Part shown: positions 44,127-52,707 of the stretch, piece after piece
Numbering within the stretch: the first letter of the stretch is position 1
Layout: each line of letters begins with the position of its first letter
DNA from: Photobacterium gaetbulicola Gung47
Lineage (GTDB): Bacteria; Pseudomonadota; Gammaproteobacteria; Enterobacterales; Vibrionaceae
Direction of reading: 5' to 3'
NCBI GenBank assembly: GCA_000940995.1
Contig: CP005973.1
Coordinates: forward strand, 1,612,001 to 1,676,000
Length of the DNA stretch: 64,000 bases
Made by a program: the position numbers and the translations under genes
The notes under the pieces: generated by a model
What the model was told of the DNA's origin: nothing
Seen by the model: only the letters and a program-made list of their open reading frames with translations
Databases searched by the model: none

Positions 44127-44197
44127 TCGATATTAATCAATCGAAGTCGCTAAACATTTACCCTCAAGGAAATAAATAACGATAAATAAGGTTTGAT

Positions 44198-45592
44198 ATG
44201 AATAAAACACTATTGGCCAGCCTAGTCTGTAGCTCGATTGGGCTAATGACTATCACCGGCTCTTATGCCGCTGAAAGCCAGCCCTCGGCAGAAGAAGAAC
44301 TCGCCTACAACTTGGGCGTGCAGGCCTTCATTTACGGTGCAGGCCCTCTCACCGTCGCGGCGGTACGCCAGACGTCAACCTCGGTCGATGCACCGATGGA
44401 CAATGCCATGGCCCCGCTCAACCAGATGGGCAAAACACGGGTACTGTCTGGGCCACAAGATAGAATTGTACCGACCGTCAATAACGATACCTTATATTCA
44501 CAGGCCCACTATGATCTTGATCTCTCTGGGCCTATGGTGCTTGAAATTCCCAGAACGGACGACCGGTACTATATCGTCCAGTTACTGGATGCCTACTCAG
44601 ACTCCATTACCGATATCCACCGCAATAATGCCGGAGTCCGAGGCGCTAAATTCCTGCTGGTAAACCAAGGGTGGGAAGGAGACATACCAGAGGGTATAGA
44701 TGCGCTTATCGAATCAAGAACCCCAATGGTATGGCTGATCCAAAGAACCGGGGTATCGGGTGAGCAGGACACCCAGGCGGCGCTGGAAGTCCACGATAAA
44801 TTTATCAGCTATCCATTAACTGAGCTTGGCGCTAACCATGGCCCGGTTGAACTCAAAAAATCCTCTGGCCGGATTCCGCCCATGGCCAAGCCGCAGGGAC
44901 TGGAATGGTATGCCTTAATCGATCAGGAGCTGCGTAAAAACCCACTATCAGAAGATGCCGCGATGGTGGAACAATTCAAGTACATCGGTATTGGCGGCGA
45001 TGAGCCGTTCGATCCAGACAACCTATCTGATACTCAAAAGAAAGGCTTGCTGCGAGCTCTGCAAAGTTCACAGCAGATCATTCACTATGCCGGTCGCAGC
45101 ATCGGCACAAGCAATAACGGATGGTCAATGATGTTCGAAGGAGGCCAGTACGGCAACGACTACTTGAGCCGTGCCAGCATCAACCTCCGCGCAGCCGGAC
45201 TGAACGTTCCCGAGCGGGCACTCTACCCCAACCGCTATACCGATGCTGACGGTAACCAACTGTCTGGCGCTCACCAATACCGGATGACCATGCCAGCTGA
45301 CGCGCCAGCAGAAGCATTTTGGTCGCTGACCATGTACGATGCCGAAAATCTCTACATGGTCGAAAACAAGATAAACCGCTACTCTATTTCAACCAACCGC
45401 CCCGGTGAATTGGCATACAACCCTGATGGCACACTGACCATTTGTATTCAAAACGAACAACCAAAAGACAATGGATGTAACTGGCTCCCCGCCCCTGAAG
45501 ACGATTTTTACCTTCATATGCGCTTGTACGAACCAACCGAAGCGGTTCTGAACAATACGTATCCACTGCCTCAAGTGGAACGTGTTATGTAA
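44198..45592 (+). CDS. exported DUF1254/DUF1214 protein, copy 2
   Basis: A 464-residue paralogue of the gene at 40915, transcribed away from the sulfatase. Signal peptide LVCSSIGLMTITGSYA-AE. DUF1254: LGVQAFIYGAGPLTVAAV, VNNDTLYSQAHYDLDLSGP and DRYYIVQLLDAYSD; DUF1214: APAEAFWSLTMYDAENLYMVENKINRYS broken over strands and WLPAPEDDFYLHMRLYEP. AAGG lies before the ATG. Sequence drift between the two copies is large, so the duplication is old or they were acquired separately. Function is unknown. Confidence 0.9.
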   Translation: MNKTLLASLVCSSIGLMTITGSYAAESQPSAEEELAYNLGVQAFIYGAGPLTVAAVRQTSTSVDAPMDNAMAPLNQMGKTRVLSGPQDRIVPTVNNDTLYSQAHYDLDLSGPMVLEIPRTDDRYYIVQLLDAYSDSITDIHRNNAGVRGAKFLLVNQGWEGDIPEGIDALIESRTPMVWLIQRTGVSGEQDTQAALEVHDKFISYPLTELGANHGPVELKKSSGRIPPMAKPQGLEWYALIDQELRKNPLSEDAAMVEQFKYIGIGGDEPFDPDNLSDTQKKGLLRALQSSQQIIHYAGRSIGTSNNGWSMMFEGGQYGNDYLSRASINLRAAGLNVPERALYPNRYTDADGNQLSGAHQYRMTMPADAPAEAFWSLTMYDAENLYMVENKINRYSISTNRPGELAYNPDGTLTICIQNEQPKDNGCNWLPAPEDDFYLHMRLYEPTEAVLNNTYPLPQVERVM

Positions 45593-45628
45593 CGATAATT
45601 CGCCGTTCTCAAGGTCAAAAGATACAAA

Positions 45629-45663
45629 AATCCCCAGCGGAACACTCCACTGGGGATTCGTTT
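45629..45663. terminator. bidirectional terminator between DUF1254 copy 2 and napC
   Basis: The stem AATCCCCAG / CTGGGGATT with a 12-base loop has T-rich stretches on both sides. Confidence 0.8.
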
Positions 45664-45681
45664 TATCGCAATTACACGTCG

Positions 45682-46278
45682 TTAAATCGCACTTTCGATT
45701 TTATGACCTTTCGGTAGTTGGTGGGCAATACCCTTGTGGCAATCAATACAGGTATTGCCGTCTTCGATGGCCCGGCTATGGATGCCGGCAGCGACCGACT
45801 TCTGGGTGCTGAAATCCATGTATTCAAAATTGTGGCAGTTCCGGCACTCCTGAGAATCATTGGCTTTCATCCGGTCCCACTCTCGGGAGGCCATTTCAAA
45901 CCGGTGATCCTCGAACTTCTGCGGGGTATCGACAAGTCCCAGCGCTTTGGCATACAGCTCTTTCGAGGCTTGGATCTTTCGCACCATTTTCGGAGCCCAC
46001 TCTTTGGGTACGTGACAATCCGGACAGGTTGCCCTGACACCGCTGCTGTTGTTGTAGTGAACGGTTCCAACATACTCTTGGTAAACGTTGTTCTCCATTT
46101 CATGACAACCGATACAGAAGCTTTCCGTGTTGCTGTACTCCATCGCAGTGTTAAACCCGCCCCACAGGATAACACCTGCAACCACACCCACGGTCAGGAC
46201 AGTGCCAATCGCAAAGTGGCTGGGCTTTCTGAACCACTGCCAAAAACGCCGGATGATTCCAGGTCGTTGACTCTCCAT
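45682..46278 (-). CDS. napC: tetrahaem cytochrome c NapC
   Basis: Membrane-anchored NapC/NirT quinol dehydrogenase passing electrons from quinol to NapAB. One N-terminal helix (FAIGTVLTVGVVAGVILWGG) precedes four haem sites: CIGCH, CPDCH, CRNCH and CIDCH. Length 198. GGAGG precedes the ATG; it is the last gene of napDAGHBC. A TorC or NrfH relative is the alternative, but the context fixes it as NapC. Confidence 0.95.
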   Translation of the reverse strand: MESQRPGIIRRFWQWFRKPSHFAIGTVLTVGVVAGVILWGGFNTAMEYSNTESFCIGCHEMENNVYQEYVGTVHYNNSSGVRATCPDCHVPKEWAPKMVRKIQASKELYAKALGLVDTPQKFEDHRFEMASREWDRMKANDSQECRNCHNFEYMDFSTQKSVAAGIHSRAIEDGNTCIDCHKGIAHQLPKGHKIESAI

Positions 46279-46286
46279 AGCCCCTC

Positions 46287-46721
46287 CTATTGGCCGAATT
46301 TACCAGCCGGTTTAAAGGTATTTTCCACCAGCGGCGCGGCATCAGCCTGCGGTACATGGCACTGCAAACAGAAGTAACGGCGAGGGGCTACGTCACTCAG
46401 GATCTTGTTGTTACTGTCCATGTAGTGCGTCGGGCTCACCCTCGGAGCGCCCGTTCTGCGGTACTTGTCGACATCATGGCATTGCAAACAGCCATTGTTG
46501 CTCGGGTTGATCTGCACCATTTCCGTTGAGTGCGGGATCAGTGGGGGTTGATGGACATATTCCAAGGCCAGCTTATCTTGCATTTTTGGCACCGGCTTGA
46601 TGGGCGCAACGGTATTGGTATCCCCTATCTCCTGCGCGCCACGTAACGAGGTAACCTCTGCAAATGCTGCCAGGCTCACGACAGCCGCCAGCAGCGCAGA
46701 CACAACATACTTACCCTTCAT
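46287..46721 (-). CDS. napB: dihaem cytochrome c NapB
   Basis: Periplasmic electron-transfer subunit of nitrate reductase. A signal peptide (SALLAAVVSLAAFA) is followed by the two CLQCH haem sites, in SNNGCLQCHDVDKYRRTGAP and RYFCLQCHVPQ. The ATG at 46721 with GGAG nine bases upstream gives 144 residues; a TTG five codons earlier lies on the ribosome site. It overlaps napH by 11 bases. Confidence 0.95.
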   Translation of the reverse strand: MKGKYVVSALLAAVVSLAAFAEVTSLRGAQEIGDTNTVAPIKPVPKMQDKLALEYVHQPPLIPHSTEMVQINPSNNGCLQCHDVDKYRRTGAPRVSPTHYMDSNNKILSDVAPRRYFCLQCHVPQADAAPLVENTFKPAGKFGQ

Positions 46722-47568
46722 CTTTATTGGCTCCAATTCTTATTTTAAATTCCAATACTTCCTCGGAACAGACATCAATACAGCGTCCACAACTGATGCA
46801 ATCTTGGCTCATCACCTTGCGATCTCCGCCTTTGAGCGGCTGCCTGAGCACTTCTGGCTCGGGGCACACGTTGAAGCAATCCATGCACTTGTTGCAGGCT
46901 TCGCGGTTGGTCGCGGTGATACGAACCAGGCTCTTACGGCCAATCACCCCATAAGTCGCGCCAAGCGGACATAAATGACCACACCAGCCATGCTCGACCA
47001 ATACCAGGTCAAGCAAGAACACCAGCAAGATCAGCACCCAACCCGCGCCCATGCCGAACACCAAGCCACGGTGAAGTGCCGCAACAGGGTCAATCCAGCT
47101 CCACAACACGCTGCCCGATACCGCACTACCCAGTAACAACACCGGCAACAACCAGTAACGCAGGCTTGATGGCCATCGGTAACTGAGCTTGATCCCCAGT
47201 TTTCGGCGAAGCCAAGCAGCCAAGTCCGTTACCATGTTGAGCGGGCATACCCAGGCACAAAACACCCGAGGGGCCAGCACGGCATAAAAGCCCACCACAA
47301 TGACACCACCAAGCAGGGCTGCCAGCTCAGGCCAATGGCCTGCGGCTATGGTTTGCAGCAAGATCAACGGGTCAGTCAGAGGCACCGTGTCGAACAATGT
47401 GCTTGCCGACAAATTGCCACGCAGTACTCCCAGTGTCGGGCCGATAATGAACAAGGCGATGATCAGCAGCTGACAGCTGCGACGAAGCAGTAAGAAGCGG
47501 TGGGCTTTCCACCAGCCTAGCGAGGCGGTCGCTGCCTTGCCGGCATCTTTTGCCAAATGCTTAGCCAT
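46711..47568 (-). CDS. napH: quinol dehydrogenase membrane subunit NapH
   Basis: Polytopic iron-sulfur protein that, with NapG, oxidises quinol for nitrate reduction. Four to five helices carry the two CxxxCP motifs (FCAWVCPLN and WCGHLCPLGA); the cytoplasmic C terminus has two 4Fe-4S sites (CNKCMDCFNVCPEP and CISCGRCIDVCSEE). Length 285. The start overlaps the napG stop by one base. Confidence 0.95.
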   Translation of the reverse strand: MAKHLAKDAGKAATASLGWWKAHRFLLLRRSCQLLIIALFIIGPTLGVLRGNLSASTLFDTVPLTDPLILLQTIAAGHWPELAALLGGVIVVGFYAVLAPRVFCAWVCPLNMVTDLAAWLRRKLGIKLSYRWPSSLRYWLLPVLLLGSAVSGSVLWSWIDPVAALHRGLVFGMGAGWVLILLVFLLDLVLVEHGWCGHLCPLGATYGVIGRKSLVRITATNREACNKCMDCFNVCPEPEVLRQPLKGGDRKVMSQDCISCGRCIDVCSEEVLEFKIRIGANKDEG

Positions 47569-48335
47569 TACTGACCTCCTCCACTGTTACCCGGCTTGTA
47601 AGCTGGCAAAGTCAGATCCTCAGGGATCAGGCTTTCCCCTTTCTTGGCCTTTTCTTCCCAACCCAAGCGGTAGTGGTGACCGAGCTCGCCTTTGGCTAAT
47701 GCCGTCGGCACAACTTTGATCGCCGCTTCATCCAGTACACAGGCTTGCTCGCATTTACCGCAGCCGGTACAGACATCTGAATGCACCGTCGGGATAAACT
47801 TGGCATGGTAGCCGGTACGTTGGTTGCGGATCGGTTCTAGGGTGATCGCTTCATCAATCAGCGGACAAACCCGATGGCACACATCACAGCGCAAACCCAA
47901 CCAGTTGAGGCAGGTTTCATGGTCAATCAACACCGCGGTGCCCATCCGGGCATCATCGATATCGGTCAGGCCTTGATCCAGCGCGCCACTCGGGCAGGCT
48001 GCCACACAGGGGATGTCTTCACACATCTCACACGGAATCGCTCGGGCGGTAAAATACGGTGTCCCCGAGGCCACTGGCGACAACAAGCTTGCCAGCTTCA
48101 AGGTATCGTAAGGACACGCCTGAACGCATAACCCACAGCGCAAGCAAGCCTGCAAAAACTCCGGCTCAGGCAATGCACCCGGCGGCCTTATCGGCACACC
48201 GCTGCTGTCAGCCTGGCTTTGTTTGCTCTGTAGTCCGAGTACGGTCGCTGCCGCTCCCACACCCACAGCCGTTCGCGCGGCATCCCGGAGGAAACGGCGG
48301 CGGCTTTGTGATGATTTGAGAGGTGAACGCTTCAT
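47568..48335 (-). CDS. napG: ferredoxin-type protein NapG
   Basis: Periplasmic, Tat-exported protein with four 4Fe-4S clusters. Tat motif SRRRFLRDAAR is at residues 11-21. Cluster ligands are in CLRCGLCVQACP, CEMCEDIPCVAACP, CDVCHRVCP with its upstream Cys, and CTGCGKCEQACV. Length 255. It is 17 bases from napA. Confidence 0.95.
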   Translation of the reverse strand: MKRSPLKSSQSRRRFLRDAARTAVGVGAAATVLGLQSKQSQADSSGVPIRPPGALPEPEFLQACLRCGLCVQACPYDTLKLASLLSPVASGTPYFTARAIPCEMCEDIPCVAACPSGALDQGLTDIDDARMGTAVLIDHETCLNWLGLRCDVCHRVCPLIDEAITLEPIRNQRTGYHAKFIPTVHSDVCTGCGKCEQACVLDEAAIKVVPTALAKGELGHHYRLGWEEKAKKGESLIPEDLTLPAYKPGNSGGGQ

Positions 48336-48352
48336 CAGTCTGTTTCCAATAG

Positions 48353-50839
48353 TTAGGCTTTAACCACCTTCACTGCACATTTCTTGAAGTCCGTTTCTTT
48401 CGAAATTGGATCGGTCGCATCAAGCGTGAGTTTGTTGGTCAACTGCCCGGCGTCAAAGAAAGGCATATACACCAAGCCTTGCGGAACCCGGTTACGCCCG
48501 CGAGTTTCCACATGGGTGAGTACCTCACCACGGCGGGAAACAATTTTCACAGCATCGCCCCGGCGTAGCCCGCGCTCTTTGGCATCGAGCGGGTGCATGT
48601 AGAGCACTGCATCCGGGAAGGAGCGGTATAGCTCCGGCACACGGCGGGTCATCGAACCGGTATGCCAGTGCTCCAGTACCCGTCCAGTAGACAGCCACAG
48701 GTCATACTCATTATCCGGTGATTCTGCTGGCGGCTCGTACGGCAGCGCGAAAATCACCGCTTTTTTGTCCGGCTTGCCGTAGAAAGCGAACTCTTCGCCT
48801 TTCTTCACATACGGGTCATAGCCTTCGGAGTAACGCCATACCGTTTCCTTGCCATCAACCACAGGCCAACGCAAACCACGGGACTGGTGGTACATATCAA
48901 ACGGTGCCAAATCGTGGGCATGACCGCGACCGAAATAGGCGTATTCTTCGAACAAACCTTTCTGAACATAGAAGCCAAAGTGACGGGATTCGTCGTTGAG
49001 CTGGTCGGCGGCGATTTCATCCAAGCTGTATTTATCGGCCTTGCCGTTTTTGAACAGCACCTCAAACAGCGTTTTGCCTTTGAGCTCAGATTTCTTGGCT
49101 ATCAATTCCTGCGGCCACACTTCCTCGACCTTGAAGCGCTTGGAGAATTCCATCAGCTGCCACAAGTCCGACTTCGCCTCGCCCGGCGCACTGATCTGCT
49201 GGTGCCAGAACTGGGTGCGGCGTTCGGCGTTACCGTATGCCCCTTCTTTTTCCACCCACATTGCGGTTGGCAAGATCAAGTCCGATGCCATGGCCGTAAC
49301 GGTTGGGTAAGGATCAGAAGTCACGATGAAGTTAGCGGGATCACGGTAGCCAGGCAGGCGCTCCTCGTTGATATTCGGCCCGGCCTGCATGTTGTTGTTA
49401 CACATCACCCAGTAGGCATTGAGCTGGCGATCTTTGAGCATTCGGTCTTGCAAAATCGCGTGGTAACCCGGCTTCGGTGGGATCGTGCCTTCTGGGATAT
49501 TCCAGTGGGTTTCACACATTTCACGGTGCTTCGGATTCATCACCACCATGTCGGCTGGCAAGCGGTGGGCAAAGGTGCCGACCTCACGCGCCGTACCGCA
49601 GGCTGATGGCTGGCCAGTCAGCGAGAATGGGCCACAGCCCGGCTTGGAGATCTTACCGGTCAGCAAATGGATGTTATAAATCAGGTTATTGGCCCATACA
49701 CCGCGGGTGTGCTGGTTGAAGCCCATGGTCCAGTAGGACACCACCTTGGTTTCCGGGTTGGCGTACATTTCGGCCAACGCGTTAAGCTGGTCGACCGGTA
49801 CCCCTGTCAGCTCCGAGGTGTATTCCGCGGTATAGGTCGAGACAAACTTGGCGTAATCGTCGAAACTCATCGGCGTCGAATCACCGCTACCCGGGTTCTT
49901 GGCTGCTTTTTCCAATGGATGGGTTGGGCGCAAACCATAACCGATATCCGTCACACCCTTGCGGATGTTGACATGCTTGTCCATGAAGTCCGTGTTGACC
50001 TTGTCATTGGCGATTATGTAATGGGCAACAAAGTTGAGGATAGCCAGATCGGTCTGCGGCTTGAAAATGATTGGGTTGTCAGCCAACTCATAGCTGCGGT
50101 GGGTAAAGGTCGACAGTACTGCAACTTTCACCTTGTCAGATGACAGACGGCGGTCGGTCAGGCGGGTCCAGAGAATTGGGTGCATCTCAGCCATGTTAGA
50201 TCCCCAAAGCACGAAGGCATCGGCATGTTCGAGATCGTCATAGCTACCCATAGGCTCGTCCATACCGAAGGTACGGCCAAACCCAACGACCGCTGACGCC
50301 ATACAGTGGCGGGCGTTCGGGTCAATATTGTTGGAGCGGAAACCCGCCTTGTACAATTTCGCCGCGGCATAGCCTTCCCAGACTGTCCACTGGCCAGAGC
50401 CGAACATGCCAACGGCAGAAGGACCTTTGTCTTTCAGTGCCTGCTTGAACTTGTCAGCCATCACATCGAAGGCTTCATCCCAGCTGACCGGGGTGAACTC
50501 ACCTTCCTTGTGATACTGGCCGTCTCTCTTTCGCAATAACGGTTGGGTCAGGCGATCTTCCCCATACATGATCTTAGGCAAGAAGTAGCCTTTGATACAG
50601 TTAAGGCCCCTGTTTACCGGTGCATCCGGGTCTCCCTGTGATGCCACCACTCGACCATTCTTGGTACCCACCAGCACACTGCAGCCCGTACCACAGAAGC
50701 GGCATGGGGCCTTGTCCCACTTCACTTCCTGATCGCCATCCGCGGCATTGGCCACCGAGACTGGTATGGTTAACCCTGCTGCACTGGCGGCAGCAATGGC
50801 TGCATTGGCCTTTAAGAAACTACGTCTAGTAACTGTCAT
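48353..50839 (-). CDS. napA: periplasmic nitrate reductase catalytic subunit NapA
   Basis: Molybdenum bis-MGD enzyme that reduces nitrate to nitrite in the periplasm. Length 828. A Tat signal (TRRSFLKANAA) is followed by the 4Fe-4S site CRFCGTGC with Cys46, 49, 53 and Cys81 in NCIKGYF. The molybdenum ligand is the Cys of ARHCMASAVVGF. NMQAGPNINEERLPGYRDP split over a loop and the C-terminal GRVLEHWHTGSMTRR are NapA landmarks. GGAAGC precedes the ATG, and napD ends one base upstream. Confidence 0.98.
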   Translation of the reverse strand: MTVTRRSFLKANAAIAAASAAGLTIPVSVANAADGDQEVKWDKAPCRFCGTGCSVLVGTKNGRVVASQGDPDAPVNRGLNCIKGYFLPKIMYGEDRLTQPLLRKRDGQYHKEGEFTPVSWDEAFDVMADKFKQALKDKGPSAVGMFGSGQWTVWEGYAAAKLYKAGFRSNNIDPNARHCMASAVVGFGRTFGMDEPMGSYDDLEHADAFVLWGSNMAEMHPILWTRLTDRRLSSDKVKVAVLSTFTHRSYELADNPIIFKPQTDLAILNFVAHYIIANDKVNTDFMDKHVNIRKGVTDIGYGLRPTHPLEKAAKNPGSGDSTPMSFDDYAKFVSTYTAEYTSELTGVPVDQLNALAEMYANPETKVVSYWTMGFNQHTRGVWANNLIYNIHLLTGKISKPGCGPFSLTGQPSACGTAREVGTFAHRLPADMVVMNPKHREMCETHWNIPEGTIPPKPGYHAILQDRMLKDRQLNAYWVMCNNNMQAGPNINEERLPGYRDPANFIVTSDPYPTVTAMASDLILPTAMWVEKEGAYGNAERRTQFWHQQISAPGEAKSDLWQLMEFSKRFKVEEVWPQELIAKKSELKGKTLFEVLFKNGKADKYSLDEIAADQLNDESRHFGFYVQKGLFEEYAYFGRGHAHDLAPFDMYHQSRGLRWPVVDGKETVWRYSEGYDPYVKKGEEFAFYGKPDKKAVIFALPYEPPAESPDNEYDLWLSTGRVLEHWHTGSMTRRVPELYRSFPDAVLYMHPLDAKERGLRRGDAVKIVSRRGEVLTHVETRGRNRVPQGLVYMPFFDAGQLTNKLTLDATDPISKETDFKKCAVKVVKA

Positions 50840-50840
50840 G

Positions 50841-51101
50841 TTACGCTTCCTTTAGCTCAGATTGTTCTTCCATTTGGTGGTAAACCAGTGTGGTATCGAG
50901 TACCCCGGGCAACTGCTTGATGTAGTCAAAACGACCAACAATGTCGTTTTTTTGCTCGCCCTCAAGCACGACAACCAATTTCCCTGATTCACCAAAAATC
51001 GGCACCTCTGCCCCCGGTAAGCTCTCTATGGTCTTTTTTATTGATTCAAGCTGCTCAGCCACGACGTAAACAATCAAGCTGCAGACATGGAACTCACTCA
51101 C
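50841..51101 (-). CDS. napD: NapA signal-peptide chaperone NapD
   Basis: An 86-residue cytoplasmic chaperone that binds the NapA Tat signal. VSEFHVCSLIVYV, PGAEVPIFGESGKLVVVLEG split over two strands, and LVYHQMEEQ are typical. A GTG start at 51101 is chosen because GGGGGG lies before it and family length fits; an upstream frame would add a 22-residue unconserved tail. It is the first gene of the nap operon, behind NarP- and FNR-like sites. Confidence 0.92.
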   Translation of the reverse strand: MSEFHVCSLIVYVVAEQLESIKKTIESLPGAEVPIFGESGKLVVVLEGEQKNDIVGRFDYIKQLPGVLDTTLVYHQMEEQSELKEA

Positions 51102-51219
51102 AACAAAGCCCCCCTTTAAGGCACACCACCGAATCCTTCCCAAATCAAAAAGTGCAAAAAAATACACTTAATAATTTAGTGGTTATTGATTAATTTATGC
51201 CTAATACGGATAGGTTGGA

Positions 51220-51235
51220 TACCCACAAAGGGGTA
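51220..51235. promoter_or_regulatory. NarP/NarL 7-2-7 site upstream of nap
   Basis: TACCCAC-AA-AGGGGTA matches the inverted heptamer arrangement TACYYMT-N2-AKRRGTA in 13 of 14 defined positions. It lies 119-134 bp before the napD start. Confidence 0.7.
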
Positions 51236-51250
51236 TTGGAGGGATTGGTT

Positions 51251-51264
51251 GTTTTAGATCAAAA
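51251..51264. promoter_or_regulatory. FNR-like site upstream of nap
   Basis: TTGTTTTAGATCAA matches TTGAT-N4-ATCAA in nine of ten positions. Its centre is 30 bp upstream of the NarP-like site, in the same order as in the E. coli nap promoter. Confidence 0.65.
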
Positions 51265-51365
51265 AATCGACAACACCGAGCTCACATTAATGTAAATCAG
51301 GATGTTACTAGCCTCAGAGAAGAGGCCGTGAAGTGAATTTCACCAAGGCGATAGCCTTAACGGCA

Positions 51366-52217
51366 TCACAAGCTGCTGCACCACCCGGCAAGGTAAGCGG
51401 CTAGTTTTGCCACTTCTTTTTCCACTGGCATTGCATGCCCCATCGGGCTGAAGAACACAGGCTCTACCCCGTAAAATACCGCCGTGGCCTCCACTTGAGA
51501 TGCAGGTACCAGTTTGTCTTCCTGAGCCCCGACGACAGTGACAGGAACACTCAATGATAACCTGTCATCAATAGGATGAGGCTCTAAGAACAACCGCAGA
51601 TCTTCAGCCTTGAGCTCTGAAAGCAGCATCCCCAGCTGCTGCTCATTGGGTTTGCAGGCAAACAATGCATCTATCAAGACGTTGCGATAATAGGGGTTAA
51701 GCAACGCCATATTCGGCATAACCATTACCTGTCCTAAGACCAAAGATAAAACAGGGTTATCAAGCCACATTGCTTGATTCAACTGACTAAAGCCTTGCGG
51801 GGGAACCGATGCCATCAATACCATACCCGCTAATTTCGGCTTTATCTCTTCACGCAGGCAGACATGCTGGGTAATCAAACCTCCGAGAGAGTACCCGGCC
51901 ACCACTACGGGCTTTTTCTCCTGTTGGTATACAAACTCAATAAAAGTCGCTACATCATCAATATGATCATCAAAAGGCCGGGATGATGGCTTTACGGAAT
52001 GTGAACCATGGCCACGGAGAGTCAGGGAATAAGTAGTCAAACCCAGCGAGTCAAAATAAGGCATCATGTGATGGGTAAATAGCTGGCCACTGCTAAGGAT
52101 ACCGTGAATAAAAACAACGGGAGGAAGGGAACTTGCTTGCTGACTAACCTCTTGCTGACAATTTGAAAAATAATATTCAAACTCTCTATCAGAATATTTA
52201 ACGCTCTGGATTTTCAT
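51366..52217 (-). CDS. alpha/beta-fold hydrolase
   Basis: A 283-residue alpha/beta hydrolase without signal peptide. The oxyanion-hole motif is VFIHGILSSG, the nucleophile elbow GYSLGG, and the acid and histidine are probably in GAQEDKLVP and MGHAMPVEK. The pattern LTLRGHGSHS resembles monoacylglycerol lipase or esterase relatives. The substrate is unknown. AGGAAGG precedes the ATG. It lies between nap and the VIT gene with no operon partner. Confidence 0.87.
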   Translation of the reverse strand: MKIQSVKYSDREFEYYFSNCQQEVSQQASSLPPVVFIHGILSSGQLFTHHMMPYFDSLGLTTYSLTLRGHGSHSVKPSSRPFDDHIDDVATFIEFVYQQEKKPVVVAGYSLGGLITQHVCLREEIKPKLAGMVLMASVPPQGFSQLNQAMWLDNPVLSLVLGQVMVMPNMALLNPYYRNVLIDALFACKPNEQQLGMLLSELKAEDLRLFLEPHPIDDRLSLSVPVTVVGAQEDKLVPASQVEATAVFYGVEPVFFSPMGHAMPVEKEVAKLAAYLAGWCSSL

Positions 52218-52340
52218 AATTCACCTTCCTACCTGTCCCTACTCATATTCTAAGTTGATGGCAAATAATTTAATTGTACTAACATAACAATTTCAATAAT
52301 TAAAAATATCTCCCCAAGGACCAATTACATTAATATCAAC

Positions 52341-52394
52341 ACCTTAGTAAAACAACAGTCTACGACCTTGGTAAAATGGCCGATAACAACAGTC
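52341..52394. repeat. imperfect direct repeat in the 52218-52707 gap
   Basis: ACCTTAGTAAAA and ACCTTGGTAAAA (25 bp apart), each followed by AACAACAGTC (52351-52360 and 52385-52394). The rest of this 490-bp gap looks non-coding and AT-rich; it must hold both divergent promoters. Confidence 0.45.
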
Positions 52395-52707
52395 GTTACC
52401 GGATTACATTCACAATCACATACTTTTTATTTGTGTTAAATGGAATGTGTATTTATCACCACCTAAAAATACTGCCCTCTTTCACAGGGTAAAATCACGA
52501 TTAAGCGTAAGGCGATGGCATTATTAACTCCCTTTGCTTGAGCCGATTGTAACTCAGGTGTCAGAAGCACAGGCGCTCACATCATACTGACCAAACTGAG
52601 CCTGCCAGCAATATATTTTCGCCTCCAGTCCAAATACACTGCGTTTATTTGTGATTATTGATTTATGCTTAATTTGACTGGGCAAGAGACCTAACGGGGG
52701 ATGATAT

